From: Branchinecta lynchi
Taxonomy: Eukaryota; Arthropoda; Branchiopoda; Anostraca; Branchinectidae
Direction: 5' to 3'
Assembly (NCBI GenBank): GCA_023053575.1
Contig: JAKZAP010000013.1
Span: forward strand, 19,625,689-19,689,688
DNA length: 64,000 nt
Positions 23,953-36,255 of the stretch are shown here, in pieces; the stretch's first letter is position 1, and each line of letters opens with the position of its first letter. A program made the translations under genes and the position numbers. The notes under the pieces were generated by a model. That model was given only the letters and a program-made list of their open reading frames with translations, searched no databases and was not told the origin of the DNA.

Positions 23953-26907
23953 AACGCGCCAAGGAAAAACGTCCCCGAAGAGCGCCCTCCTCACAGGAAG
24001 GCAGCTGCAAAGGGGATCAGCGGCAATCCTGACAAGAAGATTCTCAGACCAGAAAATTTTCTGACGGAGGGCAGAACCATATATATTTTCATTAAATGCT
24101 ATTATTCTTTTATTGCAGGCATCTCATCTATTCATATTTCAGGCCACTGATTTGTCACTGAACCATATATACTAACAGTAGGTTACTTCTTACGGTTTAG
24201 TTCCAATCTTGATATAACTATTAATAATTAGTGACATAGTTGCAATAGAAGCTTCATTTGTTTTGTTGACAATATATTTGTTTGGCTACGACCTGAAGAG
24301 GAGCCTGGTCACGAAGGGCCGAAATAGAACCTCTGACACACCGGTTTAACAGAATCAAACGCAATGCTAATAGCTCCAGATACCCAACGCTGAGAACACA
24401 CATTTAAACTCTCAGACTAAAAAAAGAAAGCCAAAGTAACATTTGACTTCCATTTTCACGCGCGTTCCGTGGAAAAATTAACAAATGAAAAGTGTTCATT
24501 AATTGAAGATTTCCGAGTTTTTTGTGCACTTGATTGCTCATTTCTCACACCTTTCTTCACCGAGATACCATTGCAATTTATCGTATGGCAGGCTTCCCAG
24601 CACCCATGTCTCGGCTACTATTCAGTAATTTGTCATAAGTGCCTATTACAAACGCTCCGCCGTGGGAGGTCTCGGCTAATAATCGGTTCGAAGCCTCCTG
24701 TAATCACCGGCCGACTAGTCGCATGAATTCGAATGGTAACATTACGGCCCGGACAGTGTTTCGCCTTCTGGCGACGTACTGTAGGGGCAATTGAAATAAT
24801 TAAAAACGCCAGATTTGTTATAATCACAGTGACGACGAAATGCTCCTAGCAGATTCCCATACCCGAGGTATGACAGCTTAACACTCATGCGTTTCATGGT
24901 GGCCTCATTAAAAGGCCTTATTTCTATCTTCTCCAAAACCTCAAATAAAACTTCATTTTTCTATTACAGTAGAGGTATGCTTATTTGAACGTTTATTGAC
25001 TTCTAACTTTGCCGTTTTCATGCACTTGCTGTGACTAAAGGCAACTACTAGTTGGTCAAAGTAGGTAATTAAAGGCAAGACTAAATAAGGGAGGAAGTGA
25101 GAACTCGCATAACCACGATGCCTGTCGATGCCAGCAAGCTGGATAATTTTTGTGGTATCTTATTTACGGGGGTGGAGATTCGCGCGTTGAGAGTAAAAGT
25201 GATGAGACAGTCAGAAAAAGCGGGAAGTTCAAACTGTGTTAATTTCTGAGGATTATACCAATGGAAATGACTTCCAGTCTCGGGTCAGATTTGCAATAAG
25301 AAGCTTATGTATCACGACCCTTCACAAAGACGATGAAGCCCAAGGGAATGCAGCATTTGATGACTCAGGGAGCAACTTGAACATTAAGGCATTTATCTAA
25401 CACACATGTATTTAGTTCAGATTCAATAGGGTCGGTGTGAACATAGTAATTTTATTTTGGTCTTCTCAGGACTTTAAAGAATTAAAATTCCTAATTTTAA
25501 TTTATTAATTGCTGATTGTAAGATATCTTTCAAAACGTCTATATTTGTGATAACAACTTATTATTCTTGGTCAAAATGTATATCATTATCTCGGAGAGTT
25601 GCACTTCGCATCTAGCTAAATTTTTCATTATCAGTTTTGTTTTTTCATCATCGTTTTTTTTCACTATCGTGTTTTAACATCATTCAAATTCGAATTTTGG
25701 CCATAGCTGACGAAATGTACTGAAAGAGTTCTTATGTTTTGTTTTTAAAAAACACCCTTCCTTCTTTGAATTTTCGATATAGTGTTCAGTCCAAATACTA
25801 TCGGTCCTTTTCTGCCTTTATTTTCGTCATCCTTGAATGTAAGATTGCACAACTTCTATCATCTCACTCTACTGTAGCCCCCTATCTCGTCTTTTAAACT
25901 AGTGGTAGCTGCGATTTGTTGAAGGGAGAAGGGCAAAATGTCGACCTCTTTCTATTTAACTTGAACTCGGAGTACTTTCTTGGCGCGAAGAGCGGTGATC
26001 AGAAGAACCAGAGTCAATAAATACTCTATGGTCGCGACAGGAACCGGGAAGGCTCCACCCCCGGTAAACAGAGTCACAAAAAAAGAACGTCGCATGATTA
26101 AAGTCTTCTAATTATTCCCTTATTTATTATTGTTAAGGGCCTCTGAAATGACCAAATAGGTATTTTTTTTATCTTTATCCTACCATTTAAACTAAAACTA
26201 CGCTCTCCATATTTAAGCAACTGTTCAAATAAGCTTACATCTACTGTACTGTAGTGGTGTAATAAAATAAAAGGAATGACAAGTTTTATGTAGCGTCGTT
26301 AGGAATTAAGTAAGAGCTTCTGTATCTGAAGAGCAAAATGATTATAAAAATCCGGATTATTGTAGGCTCGTCTCAGGAAAGTTAAGATAAATATAGGCGA
26401 ACCTGTTTCAGTTAGAAATACCGTTACATCAGTTTGCCCGGCGTTTACATAAGTCTGGTTTCCGATCTTAGTTCGATGGCTTCCAACTCCAGATCTGGTT
26501 AGAAGCTCTCAAAAGATGAAAGTGATTGTGCTGGTTTAGCAGCACAGGTTCTAGTGGAACTAGGGTGTAAGAGGACACGGAACTGAAGTGACCCTCAATT
26601 GGGAGCCAAGCTGATGAATAGCTTTTATAAACAGAAATATGGTTAAGTTACCATACGTCTGCTTTTCAGGTGGCCTCTTTAAAAGTGCGATATTTCCCTC
26701 TTCTATGAAACCTTAAATAAAAAAACATTTTTGGATTTTTGCAGTGGTGTACTAAAACGAAAGTAATTAAAGTGCTATGTAACATCGCTGAGAATTAGAC
26801 ACGAACTTCTGTATCCGAAGAGCAAAAAGACTGTCCAAGAATCATTGTACCGAAGGGTTACTCGTTCCCAAATAAATATCCCTTAAGCCTAAGCCATACA
26901 TTCAAAC
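23953..26907. other. Gene-free A/T-rich stretch
   Basis: No supported gene and no clear element boundaries. One hammerhead-like core is at 24293-24330. An old duplication links 24960-25000 and 26200-26260/26740-26830 (AATAAAA...GTAGCGTCGTTAGGAATTA). Confidence 0.4.
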
Positions 26908-27445
26908 AATGCATAAAACGGATACGTCAGCTACGATGCCTTGGTAGCAGAGATGGGCGAATCCGAATCCGGATTTGGGTTCGAATCCAGGATTCGTGCT
27001 TTTGGCCGGATTCGAATCTCCTGCTTGTCAAGCCGGATTCGGACTCGGATTCCAAACCCTCAATCTTACGAATCCGCTCAAAATTCTAGACTAAATCCTT
27101 CCGATTACCGTTTTATCAATTTTTACACATTGGGCTTACGCAATCCAACTTTTTGGTCTCCACCACCAACCATACTCAGTAATCTATCACGTTACCTGAT
27201 TACCTTATATATCACTGCTTTCTCTCACCTCTGATTTTTAAGATTAGGCCCAGATTCGCCCATCTCTGCTTGGTAGTGATATTTCGGACCTTCTTGGCAA
27301 GGGTCCTCGTCAGGCTGTAGAACGTCAGGGGCAACGTTGGCGAAGGAACGAAGCTGCGCCGTATCGAGCCTGACGAGGTCCCTTGCCAAGAAGAGCCAAA
27401 ATATCACTGGCAAAGTATCGTAGCTGACATATCCTTGTTCTGCAT
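26908..27445. repeat. Inverted repeat with paired hammerhead-like motifs, split by a hAT MITE
   Basis: The left arm GATACGTCAGCTACGATGCC continues after the MITE as TGATATTTCGGACCTTCTTG. The right arm is its complement (27366-27445: CCTGACGAGG, CCAAGAAG, GTAGCTGACATATCC). Each arm holds one CTGACGA...GAAA-type core (27276-27313 minus; 27370-27407 plus, with CAAAA instead of CGAAA). Confidence 0.7.
26948..27268. mobile_element. hAT-type MITE with perfect 8-bp target duplication
   Basis: The inverted ends are CAGAGATGGGCGAATC and GATTCGCCCATCTCTG, and CTTGGTAG is duplicated at 26940-26947 and 27269-27276. The interior repeats GGATTCG and GAATCC. It is 321 bp long with no ORF worth naming. The end sequence is typical of hAT MITEs in animals. 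Confidence 0.92.
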
Positions 27446-27906
27446 TGTTTAAATATACATTCCCAAATAGCTGTACATTAAGTGCCCATTTCCCAGTCGG
27501 TGTCCATGGAGGCTTGTACAGTGTTGTCGAACAAAAGAGTAACCCCTCAAATTGTAGGCTTGTCTCAGGGAAGTGAGCCAACTACACTTACCAGTAGGTG
27601 GAACGTTATACAAAGGACTTGTACCGTTACAAATGAACCAGGTGTAAATTTTGTAATTTAATTTACAATTAGCAGAACTTATTTCAAATCATATTTGACG
27701 GAACTAGAGGAAGCGCAGATTCTTTCTCCGGCCAGAACCTAAACAAGATTCTTACCAAGAAGGACCGAGATAGCGTAGAACAGATCTCAGCAGACATAAG
27801 AAAAATCAGGAATGCAACCAACAAATTATTCAGTATTTCTTAACGTCTTGCCAATAACATCGGTGGTTTGAAGTAGAAAAATTCCTTTTATCTTAAAACT
27901 GAAAAA
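27446..27906. other. Gene-free stretch
   Basis: Nothing recognisable except a decayed TTACCAAGAAGGACCGAGATAG remnant of the hammerhead-like repeat at about 27755. Confidence 0.4.
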
Positions 27907-29104
27907 ACAAGACCAAAGGTGTCGATGGGGATCCCAAAAATCTAAGATTTGATCCAGACAATTCGGTCTTGTCTTCGCCAGGCTAATCATCAGAGAAAAC
28001 CGAGTTCAGATATTCTATCTACCTATCTATACCTCTATAAGCCATATCTATTTTGACGATATGGACCAAAACTTCCTGCTTTACTACTGCCAAATTTGCG
28101 GTTTCGCCCGAATTCCGAGCGAACTACTAGTCCAGCAAAAAAAGAAAAACTCAGAAACGAAGTAGGCGTATCTCCTTATCCCTAGAAAGAAATCTAATCA
28201 ACTTTAAACAAAATTTTGACTTCAAAAAAATGCGGGTAAAACCGGATTCCGGACTAATTATATGTCCGGGTAAAAAATGATCATTATTAACAAACTCAGC
28301 GTCTCTTCTTACCCCTAAATATATCATCTAATCAACTTCAGATAAAGCTTTTACTTTTAACATATTTTCTGGTTTTGGCCGGATTACAGGCGAACAAATT
28401 GTCCGGCGAGAAAATGGTTTTCACCATCGGGTTCAGCATGTCTTCTTACCCATAAATCAAACATTTAATCAACTGTTACTTTTAACCAACTTTCCGGTTT
28501 TGGCAGGATTCCGGACGAACTGCTTGTCCGGCGACAAAATGATCTTCACCATCGATCTCAGCATGTCTTCTTACCCATAAATCAAACATTTAATCAACTT
28601 CAAATGAAACTTTTACTTTTAACCGACTTTCCGGTTTTTGCCAGATTCCGGTCGAACTACTCGTCCAGCGAGAAAATGGTTTTCACCATCGTGCTCAGCA
28701 TGTCTTCTTATCCCTAAATCAAACATTTAATCAGCTTCAAATGAAACTTTTACTTTTAACAAACTTTCCGGTTTTCGCCGGATTCCGGAAGAACTACTTG
28801 TCCGGCGAGAAAATGATTGTCACCATCATGCTCAGCATGTCTTCTTACCCCATAATCGACTATCACATTAGCTGTTTAAAAATATTTTGTTTGTCCCCTT
28901 CCCCACCCCCAAATACAGGGCTACATAGCCCATCTACGAACTCGACCTTACCCTTGACCCAAACAATCCTCATACCAAGTTTCATCAAAATATCTCATTC
29001 CCTTCGAGAGTTATCGTGCCTACAGACGGACGGACAGACGGACGGACGGACAACTTTTGCGATGTCATAGGTATCCCTCCACTTACGTTTTGGGATCCCA
29101 AAAA
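27907..29104 (-). mobile_element. GGGATCCC-ended satellite element, copy 4 (family X, longest)
   Basis: Reverse-oriented. It runs from CAAGACCAAAGGTGTCGATG to ACTTACGTTTTGGGATCCCA. It holds about six monomers of ~137 bp, each with TTTCCGG, GGATTCCGG, ACTACTTGTCCGGCGAGAAA and ATGTCTTCTTACCC. The high-coordinate portion carries ACAGACGGACGGAC and AAGTTTCATCAAAATATCTC. Confidence 0.8.
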
Positions 29105-29321
29105 TAATGTATCTTTTGTACTTAATCTAGGATAATTTGACTACCTGGGCCTTGAATAAAAGAAGTAAGGGGTAAGTAAATCAATTATAAGTTGCTGTAA
29201 TCCATACATGATAAAACTATGGGGCTTTTTGGGGCCAGATATCGGTGTTGCATTGAGCGCATTACACATGCCATACATCATGTCAAGGTACGTAAACTCG
29301 TCAAGTTCCGCTTTAAACAAT
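29105..29321. other. Short gene-free stretch
   Basis: No element or gene recognised between the satellite element and the next MITE. Confidence 0.4.
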
Positions 29322-29728
29322 AGTTGCGTTTTTGCAGGTACTATGGTATCTGTTACCACGGTAACTGGATCTGCAATTATTCGTTTTTGCAGTTATCGCG
29401 GTATCTGATAAACGGTTGCTATGCAAAAACGACTGTTGTCGGAAACTGCACTTTTCAAAGTCATCCCAAAAGAAAAACTGATATCCAGTTACATCACTAA
29501 GTGCTTAACTTCTTTCTCACCAATATGACATAATTTGATGAAAGTGAGATGATTTACAGATACCAGGACCAGTTACCACGGTCAGACCGTAGTATCTGAA
29601 TATCAGATACCACGATAACTGGCCAGATACAACGATAACTACAAAACGATTTTAGACCGTGGCACCAGATACCACGATAACAGCGAAAACGACTTGAAAA
29701 ATACCATGGTATCTGCAAAAACGCAACT
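29322..29728. mobile_element. AGTTGCGTTTTTGCAG-ended MITE, copy 1
   Basis: Ends AGTTGCGTTTTTGCAG and GCAAAAACGCAACT are inverted. The subterminal zone contains repeated ATACCATGGTATCTG and TACCACGGTAACTG palindromes. Other copies are at 46551-46970 and 62071-62406, with a diverged piece at 44880-45080. Confidence 0.85.
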
Positions 29729-30075
29729 AATGTTTGGGAATCGGACACGGTCTCACTCCCCTAAGCTGGCTGTTTGAAGTTTTTGCTTCCAGATGTCTAC
29801 AAAACGTATTTACTCAAGAAAACTCTTATGCTAAATTTTTTTACCCAACAAGCAAGTAATAAGATTAAATTTGCACGAAAATGTACAGCTGTAGGAGATG
29901 ATTTACTTATAAAAAAAGACGGAGCACTGGCTTTTACAGTATAAGTCAGAATGACTAATGTCATTGTACACACATTTGTAAAAAACGAACAGAAAGAACT
30001 ACTTCGACTTCAAAACGTAGCTACTTCGGTGGCTAGCAATTTGAGTTAATCGCATCTTCTAGGACTGCCGATAAC
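29729..30075. other. Sequence downstream of exon G, no exon recognised
   Basis: This is expected to be intron, or to hold the next exon. I found no acceptor followed by ELKS-like coding sequence in the needed phase. Confidence 0.4.
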
Positions 30076-30131
30076 CTGCACCCAAGTGATGCGTCGTCAT
30101 ATTCCTGTATTAGTTTCATTCTCTTCTCGTT
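30076..30131 (-). CDS. brp: Bruchpilot/ELKS-CAST ortholog, exon G (small exon)
   Basis: A 56-bp exon follows exon F in phase 0. The acceptor is tttgtttttag|AACGAG and the donor is TGCAG|GTTATC (phase 2). It encodes NEKRMKLIQEYDDASLGC, which corresponds to the QNRMKLMADNYEDDH segment that follows the QQLKQQ motif in vertebrate ELKS. Such a short exon would be missed without the family context. At least one further exon must follow to the left. I could not recognise it in 1-30075, nor could I see the Rab-binding-like C-terminal domain known from vertebrate ELKS, so the 3' end of the gene is unresolved. Confidence 0.8.
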
Positions 30132-31177
30132 CTAAAAACAAAAATCAGAAACGGTTAGTAAGGTTCCGGTCGGGAACAACAAAAGCATGGCGCTTGGTTC
30201 CTGGAGTTTAATTTAAAATATGAGTAAGGGCTTCTCTTGGCTTGACATCACACGAGAATTTCATTTTCTCCATTTCGAAACCAAACTAATTGTCCGAAGA
30301 ACGGCTTATAAATGCAAATGCTTCTGGTGCCAGTACAAAAGGACTGGCTTTTTCTTTATTTCACACACAAACCCAAAGTTTATAGTGTGCACCCTCTTTC
30401 ATACCCGAGACATCGCCTACCAATGTATATTATCAAGAGCGATAAGAATCATAGGAGAAAATACTCCTTCAGCCTAAGCTGACGGGGAAACATACATTAA
30501 ATGAAGGCTCGTGAAGAAAAAGGCCTCTCCCTTTAGTCAAAGCGGGGTCATATGCCTTGTCTCCTAGGATTCTATTCACTTTTTTAATGACCAGGAGAAG
30601 AGGGTACGCAAAGGGGTTGCGGCATTGTCTGTTTCTACGTTTCAAGATGCCACCATTGCTCTCCCTAGTCTCCAAGTGGGATTCTTGACAGTAAAACCAT
30701 AGCTTGACCGCTTATTTCACAAAACATCCAGGGCCACAGACCATAAGCGGATCTTAAAATGTCCCCAAAATCGGACCCGGCACGGAAAGACGTAGAACTG
30801 TACAGCCACAAAAGCATTTGCAGAAGTGGGCCACTCTGAATAATGGCCGCATGGTCGAAGTCAGAATCCTATTCTTTTCGCAGAATCTGGCAAATATTAT
30901 GGGTGAGCAGATAACCACCGATTTGCTTACCACGCTCGGGAGCGTATAGGAACTACGGATCTTTGTAACCAACCTTGACGGTAAAAGGCCAGAATTCGTG
31001 ACGTCAAGCGTAGTAACTACGGTAAGTAGGATGGAACACGCTAAAAGGAAAATATAGAGCTCCTTGCTGGGTAACTAGCAGGGTTCGCCCTGACCTCTTT
31101 CCGGGATACGGCTTTGAAGCGTGACATGCGCCGCCTGAGGGCCGTCCGTGTGGAAGAAAGCTTTATAAAAGGCTAAC
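30132..31177. other. Intron between exons F and G
   Basis: Mostly unique sequence. A truncated copy of the GAGCGTGTTCCACCC element lies at 30922-31042 (GCTTACCACGCTCGGGAGCG ... GGATGGAACACGCT). The short ORFs here are not supported. Confidence 0.6.
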
Positions 31178-31325
31178 CTGTTGCCTCATCTGTTCGGTAA
31201 TCCTCTTTCGATCTGATCTCAAAATGTCAGCCTGCTCGGAAGCTTTCGCTGTTTTAATCCCACTGACTTCAAGCAGAGCGAGCTGAGCGTCTTTCTCACT
31301 TATCGCCGCTTCAAGCGCCTCTTGC
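31178..31325 (-). CDS. brp: Bruchpilot/ELKS-CAST ortholog, exon F (ELKS signature exon)
   Basis: The acceptor is tttttttcag|GCAAGAG and the donor is CAACAG|GTTAGC. One base completes the Lys codon from exon E; 49 codons follow and the exon ends in phase 0. The product reads QEALEAAISEKDAQLALLEV and ends RKRITEQMRQQ. Vertebrate ELKS/ERC has QEALLAAISEKDANIALLEL followed by a KDRLVQQLKQQ-type end. This is the clearest ELKS-type signature in the gene. Its presence downstream of Bruchpilot-type exons is the main evidence that the locus keeps both C-terminal modules. Confidence 0.92.
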
Positions 31326-32546
31326 CTGAAAAAAAGAAGGATTAATGACTATGAAGACAAGCTGAAGACTACCGACGGAGTATCCATGAAGGTACGTGCT
31401 GTTTTAAATCCATGATAAAATACTTTCGGGAAATCTCCTTAGTTGAAACCGTCTATTAAAATCCCAACTTCATAGACTCTATTCTGGTCAAGGACCTCTC
31501 GCACTATTTACTGTTCAACTTACAGTATTTTAAAGTATTTGAATACTTTAAAACTAGGATGTGCTTTCAACAAATGACCCATGGTTGTGGCTGTTTTAAT
31601 CATTTTCCGAAACCCGTTGATTTCCGGTTTTTCTTTACATAACCTTTTTTTCTGATGGAAAAACTTCTCGCGGACAAGCGTCGACAGCGTGAGACACATC
31701 GAACGTAGCAAGAGAGTGGGAAAATCAGCGTGTTTTTGAGGGGTTAGAATGATATTGGGGTATCCGGGTTTAGAAATATACGGAGTGATTATGGAAGTAG
31801 CTCGCGTTAGTATTATAGGTAAGACAGGTCCTTTAAAGATGCTGAAGTACGCTAGTCATTACAATTATCAAATAGACTGTATTAAACTAATTAGAATCTC
31901 CTGAGCACTTCTGCGCTAAAGTCAGTGAAAGCGGCTGAAAACAAGAATAGCTGGACTGAAAACGTCAGATCCACGATTATAAAGTAACTGAAAAGGGACA
32001 GCTGGTATTCTGCGGGTTTCACTGAAATTAGTGTTAAAAGTGCCGCGATTCAGTTTGGCCCTGACCGGCCGGTCCTGGAACTAAACGAATAACATGTTCC
32101 ACACGGTCCAAAATAGAATAGCGTTTCTATGATGATTATAACTGAGCTGAACAGCCTAATCCACTTTCGAATTAGAGTTACATGTAACCAAGTAGGTACT
32201 ACACCCTTCATGTTGCAGGCCCTATACCGAGCTGGGGTAGCACATGATCTTCACCCCAACGTCCCAAGGAAGGTGTTAGCGCGGACGAGTGCTACGTCAG
32301 TGACGACCCACACGCATATCGATCTATCTACAACGATTATCCTAGATAGAAATCGAGATGTTCCTTGCTACAAAACGGGGAGAAAGAGGGATGCCTTTCT
32401 GCGAATAGGACTACAGTTTCAAACACTTCCACGCTGTTCAGGCGAATACTTTCCCTTTGTGTTTACAGAATGCTTGTGTTTACTTTTGAAGCTGCCCAGA
32501 AACAAGTCAAGGAAGTTGTAAATGTTATACAGTTCAAGTTAATTAC
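31326..32546. other. Intron between exons E and F
   Basis: It contains copy 2 of the AAAGGACC repeat. The plus-strand ORF at 32129-32521 overlaps nothing known and ends at the exon E boundary, so I treat it as chance. Confidence 0.6.
31490..31833. repeat. Dispersed repeat with AAGGACC ends, copy 2
   Basis: It corresponds to 21561-21937 with many substitutions. The ends AAGGACC and GGTCCTT are inverted here, which supports a terminal inverted repeat of at least 7 bp. Confidence 0.7.
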
Positions 32547-32707
32547 TTCATGTCAAACAGCTCATGGAGGTGACTCCTCCTTTCAGCCAGAAGTTTCCTT
32601 AGTTTTCCCTCGAGCTCCAACGCTCTCTTCTTAACTACGGCGCAGATCTTACACCGCCCTTCACTGGAGCATTCCAGGTCGTCAACGTCTTCCTGAAGTC
32701 GGTTTAC
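32547..32707 (-). CDS. brp: Bruchpilot/ELKS-CAST ortholog, exon E
   Basis: The acceptor is ccttctag|GTAAAC, in phase 0 after exon D. The exon carries 53 codons and two further bases, then the donor ATGAA|GTAATT. Reading on without splicing gives a TAA at once, so the exon looks terminal at first sight. Splicing into exon F restores a Lys codon (AA+G). The product (VNRLQEDVDDLE ... LEGKLRKLLAERRSHLHEL) lines up with the vertebrate ELKS stretch that ends LRAERRKHLEEVLEMK. A CxxC-like SEGRCKICAVV insert sits in the middle. Nothing else in the family that I know of suggests metal binding, so I regard these two cysteines as incidental. Confidence 0.87.
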
Positions 32708-35058
32708 CTAGAAGGAACGGATATGTAAAAGAAGCTTGACGATCCGACATTTTTTCCTTTCATACAGCGTGTCAACCCCTAGGAACCTTATACAAAGGTT
32801 CGCTTACTACATGTCTGCCCAAGTGCGTACAGACGAACACCGGTCTTTCTCTTCTTGCAATGCAGCTAACAATGCAGCTGTCGGCCCGAATTAGCACTAT
32901 CTCTGTGTGGAAGCCTCTGCATTATCATGTCTCTTCAACGTTCAATTGGCTTTATACGTTTTTCCCCACCACGTCTTTGCAAAATTAAATTCGTCACATG
33001 TCAGTTCAGCGCTTCTAAGCGGACTAGTTTCTGTAAATCCTACTTTAACTCAACCATCAGTACTTGTGCCAGACACAGTAAAATATATCCCCAGGGTGAT
33101 GAATAGAAAATCTGGGTCCCAGGCCAGGGGCTTTGCATATGTCTCAGTAGTAGAAAGTTACGCACTACCTTATGGATCCGACTTTTTACTGTGTCTACAC
33201 GAGCGTTGATTATGAGGCGGTGGGGGATTAACAGGAACTAGTCCACCTGGAGTGCTGAACTGGAATAAGGCGAATTGGCTTTATCAATACTCCAAGCGGA
33301 TTAACCATCTCTGTTTGCCGCTTTTGTATCATTGCCAGCATCTATCAGTCTATCACACAGGGATAGTACAACAAATCTATAATCTTTCATCGCCATGGCG
33401 GTACGCAGTTTCTACTGTTGAAGGAATATTATTAACCGAATATCGTAGCGAAGTTATAGTTGAACGTTGATGACGGTGATGATTACTCGGGGATTAACTG
33501 AAGGATAAATTGATGGTGGATCTGAACTGGAACAGAGGTTGTAGCTTAACCCAAGAAAACCGAAAATGAGTTCAAGAACAAGAGTTTGACGTTGTGAGGT
33601 ATAGGCCTTCCGGCTTGCGACCGAGCCTCGGCGTTTGGGAACTATTCTCGGCCTATAAGTTTGGAAGCGTTATTGCTCAATTTTTGTTAGTGACATTGTT
33701 TGCATCCCACTAGTGGATAACAGTTCCCCATGAAAAGTCATAAAATCTGCGAGAAACAAAGTGATTTGACAAACTACGACACGCAGTTGTGAAAACTTGA
33801 TCTTCAGAAAACCCGAAATGATGCCGCTGCTCCACCAGGTTTTCGTGAAATGACGCCCATGTGTATAATTACAGTTTCACAGCTAAAGTTCTTCGAAAAT
33901 TATATCTTTAAGGATCTAAACTTTTACCGGAAAACGGATTTTTGCATTCGTCTTTCTATGTACTTCGAATTATAATCGATACTCTCCGTTTCATGCTAAG
34001 AGTCTGAAACCTTTAGGCTCTCATTTTCGATTAAGCTTTCCTCCATAACTGTGATTATACAATACAAGAAAGAGTCAAAATAGCGTTTCAGCAACTTCAA
34101 GCAAAACGACGACAATTCAGTCTCAAAGTCGAAAATACTATATCTCATAACATTAGCTTACTTTGTTTATGCAGCTCCGATTATGATGCAGAAATATCCG
34201 TTTTAATCGGTAGGCCGCAATCTATGTATATGGAGAATTCTCGACCCTAATAAGAGCCATCTCTTTATCAGAATCTTCTGCATCATAACATATCTGGGAC
34301 TTTCAATACTCTTGATGACTAACTACGTGCCGATAAAGAATCGCCGTGTTCCAAGCGGAATAGTCGAAAGCGTCACCACAGCTGTCCCCAACGCACGCCG
34401 TTTATTGGTTGACAGAGGATTTTCATTGTTCCAAGGACGTTTCCTGTTTTTCCAAAAGTTCCCTTGTGTGTCTTGGTCTACAGCCTAGCCGTCTGGCACT
34501 ATTCGGTTGAGAACAGATCCAAATGGTATCCACGCTATCAGGTAGGCACCCGATGAATAATCACAGAACACTCTCTTGAATTGTTGCTCGGTACACTCGC
34601 TGAAGACAAAGGTTCTTATCATTATCGGTTTTTTACCCCCCCCCCCCCTCCTCTCTCTCAGTGACAAAAATGTGGCACTTGCTCTTCCATCTTTTCCTTA
34701 TCTTAATTATTATTTCTTTATTACAATAACTAGTTCTCAGCTTCAACAAACTGGGACTAGTTAAACTCGTCGGTGCTAGGCTAAGCTCAAGTAACTGCTG
34801 GCACCTTACGGATACCTTTCAAAGTGTAAACAAGTTACTCAGCTTCTACAGAAGGAAAGCCCAAGGAGCTACGCAGATTCTCCACCAGTTAGTTCATGAG
34901 CATTTGTCGGGGCCATTTTACAACTAAGCCAAAATGGCAGGGGTTTACGTACACCTTCCAAGTAATTACAAACTAGAGGCAAGAGTAGGTTGAACTCCGG
35001 AGCCTACGTAAATTCAGAAATTGTTGAAAATATCTTAAAATAAGTTAATTTTCCTTAC
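32708..35058. other. Intron between exons D and E
   Basis: It holds a foldback element copy at 32990-33279 and a C run of 10 or more at about 34637. The rest is unrecognised. Confidence 0.6.
32990..33279. mobile_element. Foldback element, diverged copy of 50964-51422
   Basis: GTTCAGCGCTTCTAAGCGGA with ACTAGTTTCTGTAAATCC at the left mirrors GGGGGATTAACAGGAACTAG and GAGTGCTGAACTGG at the right. The inner GACTTTTTACTGTGTCTAC is shared with the other copy, but most of one arm is lost. Confidence 0.6.
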
Positions 35059-36255
35059 CTCTTCTCTGAGGGCGTCCCGTTCTCTGGTGACATCATCCAG
35101 GACCAGCTCTTGGCTGGCCGTGATTCTCACGCTCTCTCTTAGCGCCTCCTCAAGTTCTTCGATCCGCTCTTGGTATTTTTTATCGCCATTTCCCATCAAC
35201 TCTTTCAGTCTTTCTTCACTGCTCTGAAGTTCAATTCTGAGAGCCGATATGGTATTTTCTTTTTTTTCAAGCTCTCTAGACCGAGATTCGAGATTTATGG
35301 TAAGCGCCGTCAGACGTGCTTGCATCTCTTCCAATTCGGCTTTATTTGTGAGCTCTACCACATTTCTCAGCTCGTGCCCTTCTCCGATCACGTCTCTTAA
35401 TTCCTTAACAACTTCCATCAGTTCTTGACCTATTGCATGGACTTCATATTCTTTACTCTTTACTTGCCACTCCAACTCGTTCGCTCTCAGACCCTGCCTT
35501 CTTACTTCCACTTCCATCTGTGTTACAACAGTATCCTTTTCACATACAATCTTTCGGTAATTGTCTGCTTCGATCGTCCGCTTCTCCAAGGAATCTTCCA
35601 TTGCCTCAATGCTGGAGTCTTTCAACTTGTGCTCGACACGAAGCTCCTGTATTAGCAGACTTGCATTAGCAACCTCGTGCCGCAAGTCGTCAATAACGCT
35701 GTCTTTCACTTTCAGATCACCACGAAGTTCCTTCATCTTTCGACTCTCAGCTTCAGCGTCGTGCTCAGCAGTAATGTCGTTATTCTTCTGCTCTAATCTA
35801 TCACATTCTTCACGCTTTGTCCTAAGCAGGATCTCAAGCTCATGTATCCTGTGGTCTTTCTGCTTCACCTGGAGCCTGTAATCCTCAAGGGACAGTCGAA
35901 GCTTTTCCGTTTGCTCCTTAAATGCGTCAGCGATCATAGTGGATTCGTGTCTTATTCTCTTCGTTTTCTCCAACATTAAAACTTCCTTTTGCTTGATCTC
36001 GGCAATAGTGTTTGCACAATCTTCATCTTTCTTTAACAGCTCCTCTTTCACCACTTTTAGCTCATTTTCCAAGAAACGGTTACGGCCATCCCTAGTTTGT
36101 AAGGCTTCCTTCTGGATGCTCACTTTATTGTTGAGCTTGTCTACTTCAGCTTCTAGAAGATCTATCTTTGCTTCGCAGTCCTTCTTGAGCCGTAGAGTTT
36201 CGGCCTGGCATTCGGCAATTTCTATCTCCATCTCGTCGAGCTGTTTCTCAGTCGC
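35059..36255 (-). CDS. brp: Bruchpilot/ELKS-CAST ortholog, exon D (399-codon coiled-coil exon)
   Basis: The exon is open in phase 0 at both ends. The acceptor is tggttaaacag|GCGACT and the donor is GAAGAG|GTAAGG. It encodes 399 residues of continuous coiled coil, starting ATEKQLDEMEIEIAE. Near its end (35120-35165) it has RIEELEEALRESVRIT, which closely matches the RIEELEEALRESV block of vertebrate ELKS/ERC proteins. The preceding ~350 residues are coiled coil that I cannot align to a named segment. The ELKS block conserved just before RIEELEE in vertebrates (KKVANLKHK type) is not visible here; it may sit in the missing exon or have been replaced. An independent coiled-coil gene is possible in principle, but phase and order with exons E-G favour one transcript. 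Confidence 0.88.

Noticed and set aside
32129..32521. 130-residue plus-strand ORF as a gene
   Set aside because: No recognisable domain and mixed composition. It lies antisense in an intron next to exon E. The length is expected by chance in this much sequence.
32547..32600. Exon E as the terminal exon (TAA stop right after MK)
   Set aside because: Splicing at ATGAA|GTAATT into GCAAGAG restores Lys and joins a product matching the ELKS QEALxAAISEKDA sequence, so the TAA is intronic.
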